This document shows, in pieces, positions 44,481-55,215 of a DNA stretch of 64,000 nucleotides. The notes under the pieces were generated by a model. The model did not search any database. It saw nothing but the letters and a program-made list of their open reading frames with translations, and was not told the DNA's origin. This stretch comes from Chaetoderma sp. LZ-2023a (taxonomy: Eukaryota; Mollusca; Caudofoveata; Chaetodermatida; Chaetodermatidae): assembly GCA_034401795.1 (NCBI GenBank), contig CM067370.1:54114880-54178879 (forward strand), given 5' to 3'. The position numbers were made by a program, and so were the translations under genes. Within the stretch, counting starts at the first letter, position 1. Every line of letters starts with the position of its first letter.

Positions 44481-46146
44481 TATGGCAACTAAACAGATGT
44501 TGCATATCACTATCCCCAAGTTATAACAATAAGATTTGATATCATTTTGGTTAACTAATCCAAACCCCGAGAATAAGTGTAAAGTATGATTTTAAGTTGT
44601 ACTTAATATATAATGGAAGCGTTCCTACCTAGTCTTGCCAGTGGATTTTCAGTCTAACGAATCTTCATTGGTCCAGGTGTTAGCGAAGACCCAGAACCAG
44701 TGAGGAGATAGTTCCTGGAAATGTGGCCAGGTAGAAATGACGGGTTACATGGCGAATATTATCCCGATGATGATAATGAGAATCGAAGGATAACAGGTCG
44801 ATTCGGCACAGCACAGGCCCTGGATGATCAGAAGGTGGACCGGCGAGACTTCAGCTCCTGGATGAGCTCAGGAATGATGCGGCTCAGAACAGGAACGAGA
44901 AACATCGAAGAAGTAATAATATCTGGAAAACTGACTTCCGGACGGAGGTGGAGATCCGGATAAGAGGTGTTCGGGTCCTGGTTGACTACGACCCAGAAAT
45001 CGGATTACTGCAGATAGAACACGGCATCAGTATGGTACGCTAGACCAGGTTCAAACGGCTCTGGTCTATGGCTTCAATATCCAATGAGACCAAAAAATTT
45101 AGCCCATTGAAATTCGTCTAATTCAGCTTGATATGAAAATAGTCAATGAGAGGCTTCATAGTAGATGTCCAAAGAACGTGAACTTACAGGTCCGCTGAAA
45201 CTGGACTGATGAAAACTGTCAATGAGGATTTAGTGGAGCCCTGCTCCAATGGCTTAGCCGACATGATGAAGATGAAAACAAACACGGCTATATCACGAAC
45301 ACCACCTTTACATAACTAATAACACTTATATAAACACAATAATAAAATACTGGCTGACGACTACTAATAAATAGGGTTGACGCGTTGTCAGGAGCCCATT
45401 GGCCCCTTGGTTTCTGGCAGCAACATGATAGATGTTGCTGCAACGGCTGAAAACAGGGAACTAACGTGATAATTCACTTTGGCACGTTTTCTGTCACACG
45501 ACACATGACCACATCGAGTGGCATTGCATGCTGACTATGTGAATCAAAGTACCGTGTTCCTTAGTAAATGTAAAATCCCATCCCAGGCCACATTTAATTA
45601 ACTATTTCAAATATAGTAAATAATTAATATGGATAACCCATATTAATTATAATAAACATAATTAGTTATTAATGAGGATGAGATGGGATGATTTTAGCCA
45701 ATGCTCCTAACATTTAGAGTGACATGTAACATCATGCATGCGTCTAACATTCAACTAAAGAAATTGACCAGCAGCGATTCCAAAATGTTCTAAGCTGTCC
45801 ACGTCGATATGTACGGTTAGCTAGGCTAGAATTACAATATCACCTGTGAACTATAGGTAGAAGTTCGCAAGCCAATTAGCATATCAATTGAATATACAGG
45901 TATAGCATGCTAACAGGTAGACCTACCTTACTCAAAATTTGGATGCATGTTAAATGAATAGAGATGGGGGGATATATATGATCATAATTCATAACACCAC
46001 AACTCCCAAGGTGGCAAGGGGGGGGGGGGGGGGAATGTGTGATCACAAGGATCATTAATTCCCGACCTGCTAAATTTCAGTAATGAAAACTCATGGGTTA
46101 GGAGATGGCATGACGTCATGAGTTACCTATGACATCATGTGACACA

Positions 46147-47125
46147 TTAGATACATCTGAATCGGTCTTCGCCTGAGTGCTGCATAAGGCACCATTTTCT
46201 CCAGAGATACAAACAACCCAGTATCTTGAGAAACTGATGTGTCATCAGAAAGGCTCCTAGAGAAAATGATGCCAATACTGCTTGAAAACGCTTGACTCTG
46301 CTCTCCACCAGAAAAACCTTCCCAGAGGTTGAATAAAATTCCCAGGTAAACAAACTCCTAGGATGGAGTCAGTTTCGATTTCTCTAGATTGACAATCCAT
46401 CCTAACTCCTAACAGAGTCAGGACAATTTTAAGATGGCTGTGCAGAGTGAGTGGATTCCCCGCCTTTTGCAGCCAGTCGTCTATGTATTTATGAACAGCT
46501 ATGTTTCTCCAGCGAAGATAAGAAGTCATGGCAAGAACCACTTTGTTGAAGACTCTGGGCGCCATCGTCATTGTCTTGGAATGCAAATCGCAGGTACTTC
46601 TGAAAAGGAATTGACATTGGAATATGAAAATAAACATCCTTCAGACACCGCCACCATTACCTTTCTCAAACTCATGATTGCTGCTACCACTGTTTCCATT
46701 TGAAACTTTGGTGACTGAATGAACTTGTTCAATTTCTTGAGATTGAGTATCGGTCCCCAACCTCCGGTATGTTTCGGAACGAGGAAAATCATCGCGTAGA
46801 AGACTTGGGAGGCTTGATCATGGAGTAAGTGAATTGCATTCTTCCGCAGATCTTTGATTTCTGAGCGAATGACTTCTAAATGATCGATCCTCCTTGAAAC
46901 GCGAGTCCAACCAGGAGTCATAGTTAATGGAAACGACGATTCATGGATAAGCCAATCCGGTTCATATCCATTTCTTAACCAATGACAGACTAAAGAGTCT
47001 TGCACTACCTGTTCCCAATGGTTTGAGAACAACAGAAGTCTGCCTCCGAAGGTATGAATCTGCACACAGCTCACTGGAACGGATCTCACCGGAACCCCAT
47101 CAGGACCACCCCGCGGCCTCTGCAT
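46147..47125 (-). pseudogene. DIRS reverse transcriptase, frameshifted
   Basis: The minus-strand frame 47125-46568 has 'GGRLLLFSNHWEQVVQD' and 'FLVPKHTGGWGPILNLKKL' with 'NKFI', the N-terminal RT motifs of DIRS elements. Then 46637-46257 gives 'APRVFNKVVLAM' and 'RNIAVHKYIDDWLQ', whose YIDD is the catalytic motif and is intact. 46353-46147 ends with 'VKRFQAVLASFSLGAFLM' and 'QFLKILGCLY', the thumb region, and stops where the foreign 5.2 kb begins. The parts lie in three frames, so two frameshifts are present, and the stretch between motif A and YIDD looks shortened. Confidence 0.83.
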
Positions 47126-47170
47126 GGTTTCTTTGCATACAACGGCCCGGAACCACTACCTCTGTTATCC

Positions 47171-47845
47171 TTACAATAAATCAGTTTCCCGGAGCCTTCT
47201 TGTCATCATCGTAAAGCCACTTATTTGATACGATGATGACAGGCCAGGCCCTTGAGAACCGGAAGCCTGATGGGCTTGCAGGATTGAAGGGTGATCTTTG
47301 GCGCTGACGTTGATCCTGTCTTTGCCAGTAGGGCTGCGGCTGTGCCCTCTTCGTTGACTTCCATGACTTCCTACCCAGTGACATTGGAGAGTTTGCCATG
47401 CTGAGCCGCCAAACAAGCCTGGACTAATGAAAGGTGCAGAAGATAACGCAGCCCTCATTTCATGTCCTGGTTCTACACAATCAAGAACAATTCTCCAATG
47501 CTCTGCCAAAGTCCTGGTGATCACGCTGGCCAAGAAATCTTGAGAAAGACACATAGCGTCCCAGACAATTCCAGGAGCCGCTTCAGGCACCTCCTCACAT
47601 TCCACCTTGCAGATCAGCATCCCTTACAGGACGGTGCAGCCGTGCGACAAGGCGGCCATAGCCTCTCTTGACGCATCTTCAATGAGCAAAAGCTCATTGG
47701 ATGCTTCTTTTCTGGCAGCAGAAACCAATGGTCGTGAATGACCCTTAAAGTTCCCCGCCAAAGGCTTATTCAACGCTTCTGGTGCTTTCATCGAAAGACG
47801 AGGCACACTAGCATATTGATGATAGGTAAACTTGAGCAGGTTCAC
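47171..47845 (-). pseudogene. DIRS gag-like protein, broken
   Basis: Two minus-strand frames, 47845-47624 and 47620-47171, read 'APEALNKPLAGNFKGHSRPL' then 'AMCLSQDFLASVITRTLAEH' and later a basic region rich in Arg, Gln and Ser. Position between the 5' terminal repeat and RT, plus the 'D.MCLSQD.LA' wording, fits DIRS gag; no zinc knuckle is seen. A stop at 47626-47624 divides it. It would be the nucleic-acid-binding structural protein. Confidence 0.6.
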
Positions 47846-47846
47846 G

Positions 47847-47945
47847 GAGAGTGCAGAGTTTTAATTGTTTATTTTGAGCAAGACTAGATAAGAGACATCA
47901 TAACAGTACATCTGGTAAGTATTATTAAGTAGAATAGGCTGTCAC
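47847..47945. repeat. right inverted terminal repeat of the DIRS1-like element
   Basis: 'GAGTTTTAATTGTTTATTTT' through 'GTACATCTGGTAAGTATT' is the inverse of 38828-38905; the outer end 'ATTAAGTAGAATAG' is matched in the ICR. Confidence 0.87.
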
Positions 47946-48679
47946 CCTCATATCTATACAGGTAGATACTCAACACTACCCTCCTATTGATGTGGCTTGA
48001 CTAGACTACCTACTTCAGGATGAAACCCGACACTTAGTACCATAGTTGGCGCTACTTTAGTAACACAAGAGTAACAACCTAAACTCACCCAAGCTATAAG
48101 TACAGTTTATGCAGTGCATGCGCTTCTAGATCTCAGATAACTATAAACAACCTATGAATTTTTAAAAGTTTTTAATTCAGTAGATTTGCAAAGCATATCA
48201 ATATATTCATTACAGCAATACAATCTAATTTCACCAACTAGGTTGAAAATGAGACAAGAACAAAAGATACTACATGTAATATGCTTGTTAATAGAATAAT
48301 ATCTAGATACACCCTTCTTTGCAGCACAAGGATGATCTTTCAAATATCACAGCAAATTTTATGCAGCACCAATGGACCAGCACATGGTGATCTAACTATG
48401 TTATCACATATGCATAACAATACTCCATACCTTAATACTATAGCAACATCACTTGTATCTATAGTCATATAACATGTAATAATAGCGCAGGCTAATATAA
48501 ACCTCATTTCTATTCCATACAAAATTTAGGACAACTATTTTATAAATGGGACATCAAATTCCATAAAACTTGCATCAAATTAAATCTACAAAATTCGCAA
48601 ACATCTTAGAGATCTGTTATCTATACCAGTTAATGTTCCATATTGTAGATGGAATTTTCTGTAAAATTGTGACCAATTT
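47946..48679. other. no gene seen
   Basis: Unique-looking AT-rich intronic sequence; short frames on both strands lack features. Confidence 0.4.
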
Positions 48680-49010
48680 ATGGGGCCAATGTTTTGACAT
48701 TGTCAGTTTTCTTAAAATTTGCAAAAGTGGCCCTCCCAAATATGTGTACTACCTCCACCAGGTGACAACATCCAAGCTTGCTACATGTTTTTTTTTACAT
48801 ATCAACTTTCCACGGACAAATTTTAATGGTGTTTCTGCCCTAATCATATCAGCCAAATTTCAGCCCGATCCATTCAGCGGTTCTGGAGGTCGTTTTCGCG
48901 AAAACTAGGTCATCCAAGATGTCCACCGAACCATTTGGCAAATTAAGTTCCCTTGAACAAATTGGTTCAGCTGTTGCCCTAGACCATATTTCATGAGGTC
49001 TGCATCGATC
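48680..49010 (+). repeat. dispersed repeat related to 11580-11870
   Basis: Shared order of 'TAATCATATC', 'CCCGATCCATTCAGCGG', 'GGTCATCCAAGA' and 'CCTTGAACAAATTGGTTCAG'. The 112-codon open frame across it is probably incidental. Confidence 0.6.
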
Positions 49011-49129
49011 ACCCAAGCAGGTTCAGAGAAGAGTTTTAAAGACGTTTCTAAAAGTCAGCCAAAATCCAAGACACCAAATTTATCACATTCACTAATTTTG
49101 TGGCTGTCTAGCAGTACTTGCATTTCAGG

Positions 49130-49620
49130 TTAATGGGTTAAATATCTATGTCACTGGGTCATTACGTACATACGGTTATCGGAATATACATTTCTGGCCA
49201 CAACTCTGAATTCAAGTAGGTGAAATCACCAAATTTGGCACACTTCATATTGCAACTCCTGAGGAGTGGCTTGAGTTGCAGATCAATGTGGCGAATATCT
49301 CGGTCATACGGTCACTAGGTGCATACAGAACACACATCTCTGGTCATAACTATCGCATGCAAGGAAGATAAAATCACCAAATTTGTTCCATCCATTCACA
49401 TTGGAGCGGTTTTTGAGGTTTCAAGTCAAAGAGTCAAATATCTAGGTCGTGCAGTCACTAAGTCTATACCATAACACAACTTTTTTCATAACTCTGAAAC
49501 GGAAGTAGGTAGTATCACTAGATTTAGCACACACCTTCATATTACGGTTGGGTAGTTTTCTTTCAGGTCAAAAGATCAAATATGTCAGTCATGGAGTCAC
49601 TAAATGTATTGGCAAACCAG
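49130..49620 (+). repeat. tandem array, about 160 bp, three units
   Basis: 'AATATCTATGTCACTGGGTC', 'GCGAATATCTCGGTCATACG' and 'CAAATATCTAGGTCGTGCAG' mark successive units, each followed by 'CATAACTCTGAA'-like and 'AAATCACCAAATTTGG'-like text. Confidence 0.75.
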
Positions 49621-50699
49621 TCCACAAAGACATGAGTCAGCATCTCCGCTGTGTGTAGTCTAGTTGCTCCCTAACATGCTACTGATCTACAGCCAGAGCT
49701 CCTAAAGCCATTTCCAATATTTGACATTTTCATGTATCTGTTATCCGGGCAATTTCTATCTGCCAAAGTTCGATAGACAATATTGCCCTTGTTCTTCTGA
49801 GAGAAAATCATATTCTGTCATCACATCTATGAACGATTATCAACATTATCTGCTTTATTGTATTTAAGACATCATCAAACTGACATTAAAACCTACGGTT
49901 TTCATCAGAATTTGATGAAATTATCACACTCATTTCCAGCACAGTAGAATATGCATGCTTTTGAAAAAATATTTGTTACACTTTGGTACACTGTGCTTGT
50001 AGTCCAGAATCTAATTTTAGATCTATCTAGCATCATAGCATTATTCAAATATACCATGTATCTTTGGTCCACCTTTATGGAGATTCGTTTCTACTTCACA
50101 GCGAGCCAATCACATCACTGTCGACTATCAGCTGTGAGACATTTTATTCTTATACTCTTTTATTGCTCATATTTCTGTTCCTCATGCACAAATACCAATA
50201 ATCGAAGACATCAGCTGGGAGATAAAACTTCAATAAATATTGACGACCATTTTTGGATTTGGACCAATACTTCATCTGCTATTCGAATTCTACATGATCT
50301 TAATTAAATCCCCACACACGAAAGCATATGGTTGAAGACATTATTTATAATCTTGCACGAATGACTGACTTAATAATAGAAAATTTATGACATTTAGCAG
50401 GCATCTTGGGATCTGCCACCTGGTAGAGTTAGATCACACTTTGGGGAACTAGTATTTTAGAGCAACCATTCAAGATGACAATATCCACCTTTATTGTCCC
50501 TGTAAATTGGGCTTAAATCCCAAAGAATTTCCCCAACTACTACATTTACTCACTGTAATAATAAATTTTATATAATAAATACTTAGTTAGTAACACATGC
50601 ACAAAATAGTTTAAACCAGAAATGTGGTTGCAATGCAATCATGAAGCTTGACTTTACAATGATCTATGAAGCTTGACTTTAAACATAAACACAAGGGCT
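49621..50699. other. no gene seen
   Basis: A 118-codon plus-strand frame (49951-50307) is hydrophobic in its first half but shows no domain, signal or splice context; low confidence that it is real. Confidence 0.35.
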
Positions 50700-51715
50700 T
50701 GTGATATTCACCTGGCCCATTAGCATTTGAACCATTTGGATTTCAATAGACCTGATGGATAATTTACGGAAAATTCAAGATGACCGCCAACAAAATTGAC
50801 CAATTGAAATACTCATTTGATTTCCTGAAGTTTATCATCACAGGATCATTCCACCCAAGTTTGGTTGAAATAGTTATTGATTAAGTAGTAGTAGCGATTT
50901 AAGCTCTGCTGGAAAATTTCGGCAAAATCCAAGCTCCCTTCAGAAAAATTTACCAATCAAGATTCTCATTAGTGCTCTTGAAGTTGAGCATGATAGGAGG
51001 ATTCCACCTATGTTTCATTGAAATTGGGACATTGATTAAGGAAGAGTAGTATTTTAAAGGATTTCTGGAAAATCCAAGATGGCTACCAGAAAAACTTACC
51101 AATTAAGATTCTATACACACGTTCTGAAGCCTAGTCCTAATTAAGTTGAAATCCGCAAAGCTGTTATTTTGAGAGTAATTTAAGAATTTTCGGCAAATCT
51201 TTCTTAAAATCTAAGGTTTTCACCAAGAAAATGACACATTAACAATCTGTAAACAAGTTCTGAAGCCTACCCACATAGGGTTATTCCTGCCACATTAAGT
51301 TGAAATCTGCCCAATGGTTAATGAAGAGTAGCATTTTGACAATTTCTGGTAAATTGTTCATAAAATCTAAGATTTTAGCCCAAAAAACTGATCAATCCAT
51401 ACTCTGAATATAGGTACTAGAGGCTAGCACCACAGAATCCATCTAGCCAAATTTGTTTGAATTATGTCAAGCAACTAAGGAGTAGCATTTTGACAATTTC
51501 CGGTAAATCTTTTATAAAATAGATTTTCACCCAAAGAAATTGATCAATAAAGATTCTGAATATAAGATCTGGAGGGTACCAACATGGTTATGCCAGCCAA
51601 ATTTGGCCAAAATCGGTCAAAACGTTAAGAAGAAGCGATTTGATGGACAGGCGGTGGACGGCCACCATGGCATAAGCTCACTTGACCCTTCAGGGTGGGT
51701 CATTATAAGGAAGCA
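50700..51715 (+). repeat. tandem array, about 155-165 bp, six units
   Basis: Recurring 'CAAATTTGGTTGAAAT', 'AAGAGTAGCATTTTGACAAT', 'GGAAAATCCAAGATGGC' and 'ACCAATTAAGATTCT'. Ends with 'GATTTGATGGACAGGCGGTG'. Confidence 0.75.
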
Positions 51716-52345
51716 GATTCCAAGTTTGGGTCCAGTATGATTAACCAAAGGTTAGATATAAACTGCTAAGTTCAGTTAACCGGAAACTGTTAATGTTGAA
51801 AAAACAAGATTTTTTCCAAGATCACAGTGACCTTGACATTTTGACCCTAACGTCATTGTGTCATGCTGTGTTATAATAATGAAGCATGTGTCCAAGTTTG
51901 AGTTCAGTATGATTAACTAAAGACGAGATATAAACTATTAAGTTGAGCTAAATAGAAAATGATGTTGAAAAAAACAACTTTTACCAACATCAGTGACCTT
52001 GACCTTTGACATCAATGTTATTGTGGGATGTCATGTCCTTATATGGAAGCATGTGTTAAAGTTTGATTCGAATTTAATTAACCAAACCCGAGATATAACT
52101 AGAAAAGTTGAGCTAAATGGAAACTGTTAATGTTGAAAAAAGCAAGGTTTTTACCAAGGTAAGTAACCATGACCTTTGACCTTTTGACCCCAAGTTCATT
52201 GTGAGATGCTGTGTCATTATAAGGATGCATGTGCCCAAGTTTGGATCCAGTATGATTAATCAAGCCTGAGTTATAAACAGAAAAGTTGAGCTAAAGGCTA
52301 ATTGGACGATGATGACGCCACCGACGGACAATGTGCAAGGTATCA
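51716..52345 (+). repeat. tandem array, about 165 bp, four units, rich in AGGTCA half-sites
   Basis: Each unit has 'GTGTCCAAGTTTGAGTTCAG'-like, 'GATTAAC(C/T)AAA', 'AGTTGAGCTAAA', 'AATGTTGAAAAAA' and 'TGACCTTGACCTTTGAC'. Ends with 'GATGATGACGCCACCGACGG'. Confidence 0.8.
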
Positions 52346-52493
52346 CAATAGCTTGTTTTACTTCGTAAAGTCGAGCTAAAAATACTAAGCTGCTTATATC
52401 AACATTTACAAAAAAATTCTTTAATAGAATGTATCCATTTTATAATTTTTAGTATGATTTCTAACAGAATAAATACCAAAATATGTAAACAGA

Positions 52494-52495
<2 letters not shown>

Positions 52496-52523
<28 letters not shown>
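52496..52523 (+). repeat. (TTA)n microsatellite
   Basis: About nine uninterrupted TTA units. Confidence 0.95.
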
Positions 52524-52527
<4 letters not shown>

Positions 52528-52641
52528 ACACAGATTATTTTACAGATTATTTTACCATGCTGCCTCTAAAATGTTTAAGATCCAGGGAATAAAGACACAT
52601 TCATTTAGCACATTTACTTTGAGTATTAATAAACTACAAAC

Positions 52642-52787
52642 CTGTATGTTACTCCGCCATCGGTCAGCGGCATTACGAGCGAGTTCCAATTCTTTATCCT
52701 TTAATCCTCTGTGCTGCTTATAGCCAATCTCAACAAAGATGAGAATGATGCCGACAACAGTTCCAGCAGCCACCATCATAAACACAC
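52642..52787 (-). CDS. Grin1: NMDA-type glutamate receptor subunit 1-like exon: membrane segment M4 and juxtamembrane
   Basis: Acceptor AG at 52789-52788 and donor CAG|GT at 52642. The exon adds two bases to complete Gly and then 48 codons: 'VFMMVAAGTVVGIILIFVEI' is the fourth membrane segment. 'GYKQHRGLKDKELELARNA' and 'DRWRSNIQ' form the juxtamembrane region that in vertebrate GluN1 binds calmodulin and alpha-actinin (C0). The preceding exon ends in 'NNMAG', so the join reads across M4 as in GluN1 rather than GluN2. Ends on a codon boundary, phase 0. Nothing is broken. Confidence 0.9.
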
Positions 52788-52862
52788 CTAACAGTGAGGG
52801 AATTAAAAGATAGATAAAAGTAATGAAAATAAGAAGTGGGTTTGAGGTGAATGACGTATCAT

Positions 52863-52905
52863 GTAATACAGTACAGCTCAGAAATAATGTTTACAAAACA
52901 AATCA
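52863..52905. repeat. left end of fold-back family D
   Basis: 'ACAGTACAGCTCAGAAATAA' as at 53973-53992; the rest is missing. Confidence 0.6.
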
Positions 52906-53039
52906 ATCATTGAGTAAGTATTGCTTTGCAGTATTGTTTTGCAGTATTGCTCTGCAATACATGTCCAGTACCTGGTGATATACTTTTTCAGAGATTGACG
53001 ACAAGAGGCTCAATGGTCTTATGCTCAGCTGCCTAACAT

Positions 53040-53390
53040 TGTAGCACAAACGCCTAAGCTAATATTTGTTAGTATTTCCTAAGTCGAAAGGGGGATTAAT
53101 GCCAATAAAACCGGATGGAAACGATTGAATCTGGAACTTCTCACGATAACGCAATGTCCCAATATTCAGTTGGATATGTTGAAGGAGAGTGAAAAAAGTG
53201 AGGAAAACCCAACTGTGACAGACAGATGGATGGATAGGCAAAGGGAGAGCAAACCTATAGCTTCTCGTCCCTCGACTTTACCAGTAGGGGGCTAATAAAG
53301 AAATGTACCAAGAAAGAAGGTATGGAAAGCTGATATTTTTCAGATTTCATAAGTGAAAAGATGGCGTAACTCCATAAACAAGAGCTCCAC
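53040..53390 (+). repeat. one to two units related to the array at 10420-10890
   Basis: Shares 'CCTAAGTCGAAAGGGGG', 'GTTGAAGGAG', 'GAGGAAAACCCAACTGTGAC', 'GAGCAAACCTATAG' and 'GGGGGCTAATAA'. A second, shorter part follows the TAATAA. Confidence 0.75.
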
Positions 53391-53394
53391 AAAT

Positions 53395-53965
53395 GGCACA
53401 TAATGTGCCGCCATGATGACAAACCAATGACCGAGAGCTTTCAGAAAATAGCTAGTTTTTCCTCAGAACTAGACCAGTCATCCTCTGAAGTTTCAAAGCG
53501 ATCCACTAAATGGTCATGGAGTTACCATTTGGAAATCAATTTGCAAGATGGTCGTTAATGGCTGGCGGCCTTCTTGGATATAGAATTATTGTTAATTTCG
53601 ATAGGTTTCTTCTCCAGGCCTAGTCGAAACACCTTATAAGGTGATCCAATAAACTCTAATGGAGTTATTGTTCGGAAACAAATTTTCAAGATGGCTGGTG
53701 GCCATCTTGGATTTCGGATCATCATCAATTTCAATAATTTTTGTTCGTCATAACTAGTCCAACCACCCTATCAAGTTTCCATGTGATCTGATAAACGGTA
53801 ACAGTTATCATCCGGAAACCAATTTTCAGGATGGCCACCCGTGGTTGGCGGCCATCTTGGATTTCGGATCATCGTTGATTTCGATAGGTTCCTTCCTCAG
53901 ACCTAGTCCAATCGTCCTATGAAGTTTCAAAGCGATCCGATAAACCATAGCGGAGTTATTGTGTG
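53395..53965 (+). repeat. tandem array, about 160 bp, 3.5 units, with CCATCTTGG motifs
   Basis: Units share 'CAGACCTAGTCCAA', 'GAAGTTTCAAAGCGATCC', 'TGGAGTTATTGTTCGGAAAC', 'TTTTCAAGATGGCTGG' and 'GGCCATCTTGGATTTCGG'. The last two are partly inverted to each other, so each unit can fold. Confidence 0.8.
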
Positions 53966-53970
53966 TGGAG

Positions 53971-54197
53971 TTACAGTACAGCTCAGAAATAACTTAACTT
54001 GTTTCCAAAACAAAAACAGAAGCATGCTAGTTATAACAAGTCTGAACACAATGTAAGAAATTTTCTGTTGAATATTTTGAACATAACTGGATTGCCTTAG
54101 GCCGCAATTGTCTTCCAATCACATGTTCAATATTATTCAACAGTACATTTTACTTTGTTTTGGAAGCATGTTAACTTATTTCTGAGCTGTACTGTAT
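53971..54197. repeat. fold-back family D, full length, with family B core
   Basis: Left 'TTACAGTACAGCTCAGAAAT', right 'ATTTCTGAGCTGTACTGTA'. The core arms are 'TGTTGAATATTTTGAACATA' and 'CATGTTCAATATTATTCAAC' (about 54062-54143). 'TTGTTTCCAAAACAAA' and 'TTTGTTTTGGAAGCATG' also pair. Confidence 0.85.
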
Positions 54198-54199
54198 TG

Positions 54200-54700
54200 T
54201 GCGGAAACCACTCTGCCACCCGCCCGTAAACACCATCACATAATACCACCCTCAACTGGGTCACCATGACCTTGATGTTTAGCCTTTTAACCAGATATTT
54301 TCTTCCAAACACTGATGTGAAACATACAGGCCAAGCATAGTATGGACCGCTTCAGTAGCACTTTAATCGGATGGCTATCACATTGACCCAAGTCAAAAAT
54401 GTTCTTCCAACCACCAAAGGCAATTGATCTTGAGTTATCATCTGGAAACACTACACAAACTTAGTAATTGTGTCAATTTGATCGTGACATTTTGACCGCA
54501 AAATCAACATACTTCTTCAGAACCTGAAGGATAACACCTCACCGTAGCTGTGTGAAAATTTCTCCAGTAGAAATGGAGCTATCATCTGGAAATACAACAC
54601 AATTTCTTTAATTATGTTACCATGACAAGGAACTTTGACCGTTTGATCCCAAAATTAAAAGGCTGGTTCAAACACCCAAGAGCAACCTCCTACATACGTT
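54200..54700 (+). repeat. degenerate units of about 180 bp
   Basis: 'ATGGAGCTATCATCTGGAAA' / 'TTGAGTTATCATCTGGAAAC' and 'TTCTTC(C/A)(A/G)AAC' recur two to three times. Ends just before the next receptor exon. Confidence 0.55.
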
Positions 54701-54765
54701 TATTGAAGATCCTTCACACAGAACTTGAATTATGATCATGGATGGATGGATACACGCACGCATAC

Positions 54766-54873
54766 CTGCCATGTTGTTTAGTTTCAGAGTTGTCGGGACA
54801 CTCTCTCGCTCCGGACAATGATCACTCTTTGCACTAAGAATCCATTTTGTATCCAAATCTTCCATTTCACCAT
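54766..54873 (-). CDS. Grin1: NMDA-type glutamate receptor subunit 1-like exon: end of ligand-binding domain
   Basis: Acceptor 'TTTCTTTTAG' (AG 54875-54874), donor GCAG|GTATGC. The exon supplies two bases, 35 codons and one base. It reads 'GEMEDLDTKWILSAKSDHC' and 'VPTTLKLNNMAG'. 'MEDLD..W' and 'L...NMAG' are the GluN1 signature just before M4. The Cys of 'DHCPE' corresponds to the second cysteine of the lower-lobe disulfide; its partner is the 'ECDLV' Cys in the exon at 55388-55216. Intact, in phase with both neighbours. Confidence 0.9.
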
Positions 54874-54947
54874 CTAAAAGAAACAAGATTTAGCAACCCT
54901 CTCATTTGACATTTCTAGTTGAAGTCAAACACACAGATAAGCTCCTC

Positions 54948-55032
54948 AATATTTTGAAATTAATTTTATGGGAAGCCATTGCTTTCTTAAGCAGCAACAT
55001 CTTCCAGTCAAATTAGTATCAAAATGTTTAGC
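54948..55032. repeat. fold-back family B in a receptor intron
   Basis: 'CAATATTTTGAAATTAATTT' and 'CCAGTCAAATTAGTATCAAA' around 'GCAGCAACATCTTCC'. It lies only 183 bases upstream of the preceding exon's donor, within a 342-bp intron. Confidence 0.75.
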
Positions 55033-55215
55033 ATAGTATTTAAAATAAATCCTGATAAATTAAGATAAAATGTTATAGAACACGGCTAAAACACCACCCA
55101 GGCAATACTCCCAACACCGGGTTCATGTTGTATGTCATGAACACTGCTTACTATAGGTTGATATATGTTCAGATTAGAAGTTAGTCAAATTGATTGTTCT
55201 TGATCTACCTCTCAC

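Larger units (their letters stand above)
40950..46140. other. about 5.2 kb of foreign DNA between RT and RNase H of the DIRS1-like element
   Basis: It contains two tandem arrays (41985-42640 and 42870-44480), unclassified sequence at 40950-41985 and 44480-46000, and a G17 run at 46018-46034. No transposase or RT frame was recognised. A 61-codon minus-strand frame (41370-41185) rich in Pro/Ser and a plus-strand frame (44721-44963) have no known features. A short palindrome at about 45629-45652 reads 'AATTAATATGG' / 'CCATATTAATT'. No target duplication was identified. Confidence 0.55.
38791..47945 (-). mobile_element. DIRS1-like tyrosine-recombinase retroelement with ITRs and internal complementary region
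   Basis: Genes on the minus strand run gag-like (about 47845-47171), RT (47125-46147), RNase H (40937-40236) and tyrosine recombinase (40229-39480). The left terminal repeat (38795-38905) and right terminal repeat (47847-47945) are inverted copies. An internal complementary region at 39051-39147 joins the complements of the two outer ends, as in DIRS1. About 5.2 kb (roughly 40950-46140) separates RT from RNase H and is taken as inserted DNA. Without it the element is about 4 kb. It lies in the last intron of the receptor gene, in the same sense as that gene. Confidence 0.85.
23020..52641 (-). other. last intron of the NMDA-receptor gene (29.6 kb), filled with repeats
   Basis: Donor CAG|GTTTGT at 52642/52641 and acceptor ATCAG|AAA at 23020/23019, phase 0. 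It contains many fold-back elements, a DIRS1-like element with its own insertion, the 47/94-bp satellite, and several 150-165 bp tandem arrays. No other receptor exon was recognised inside it. Confidence 0.7.

Noticed and set aside
48570..50307. Open frames of 112 and 118 codons
   Set aside because: The first crosses a dispersed repeat shared with 11.6 kb; the second lacks any domain or splice context. Kept only as interval notes.
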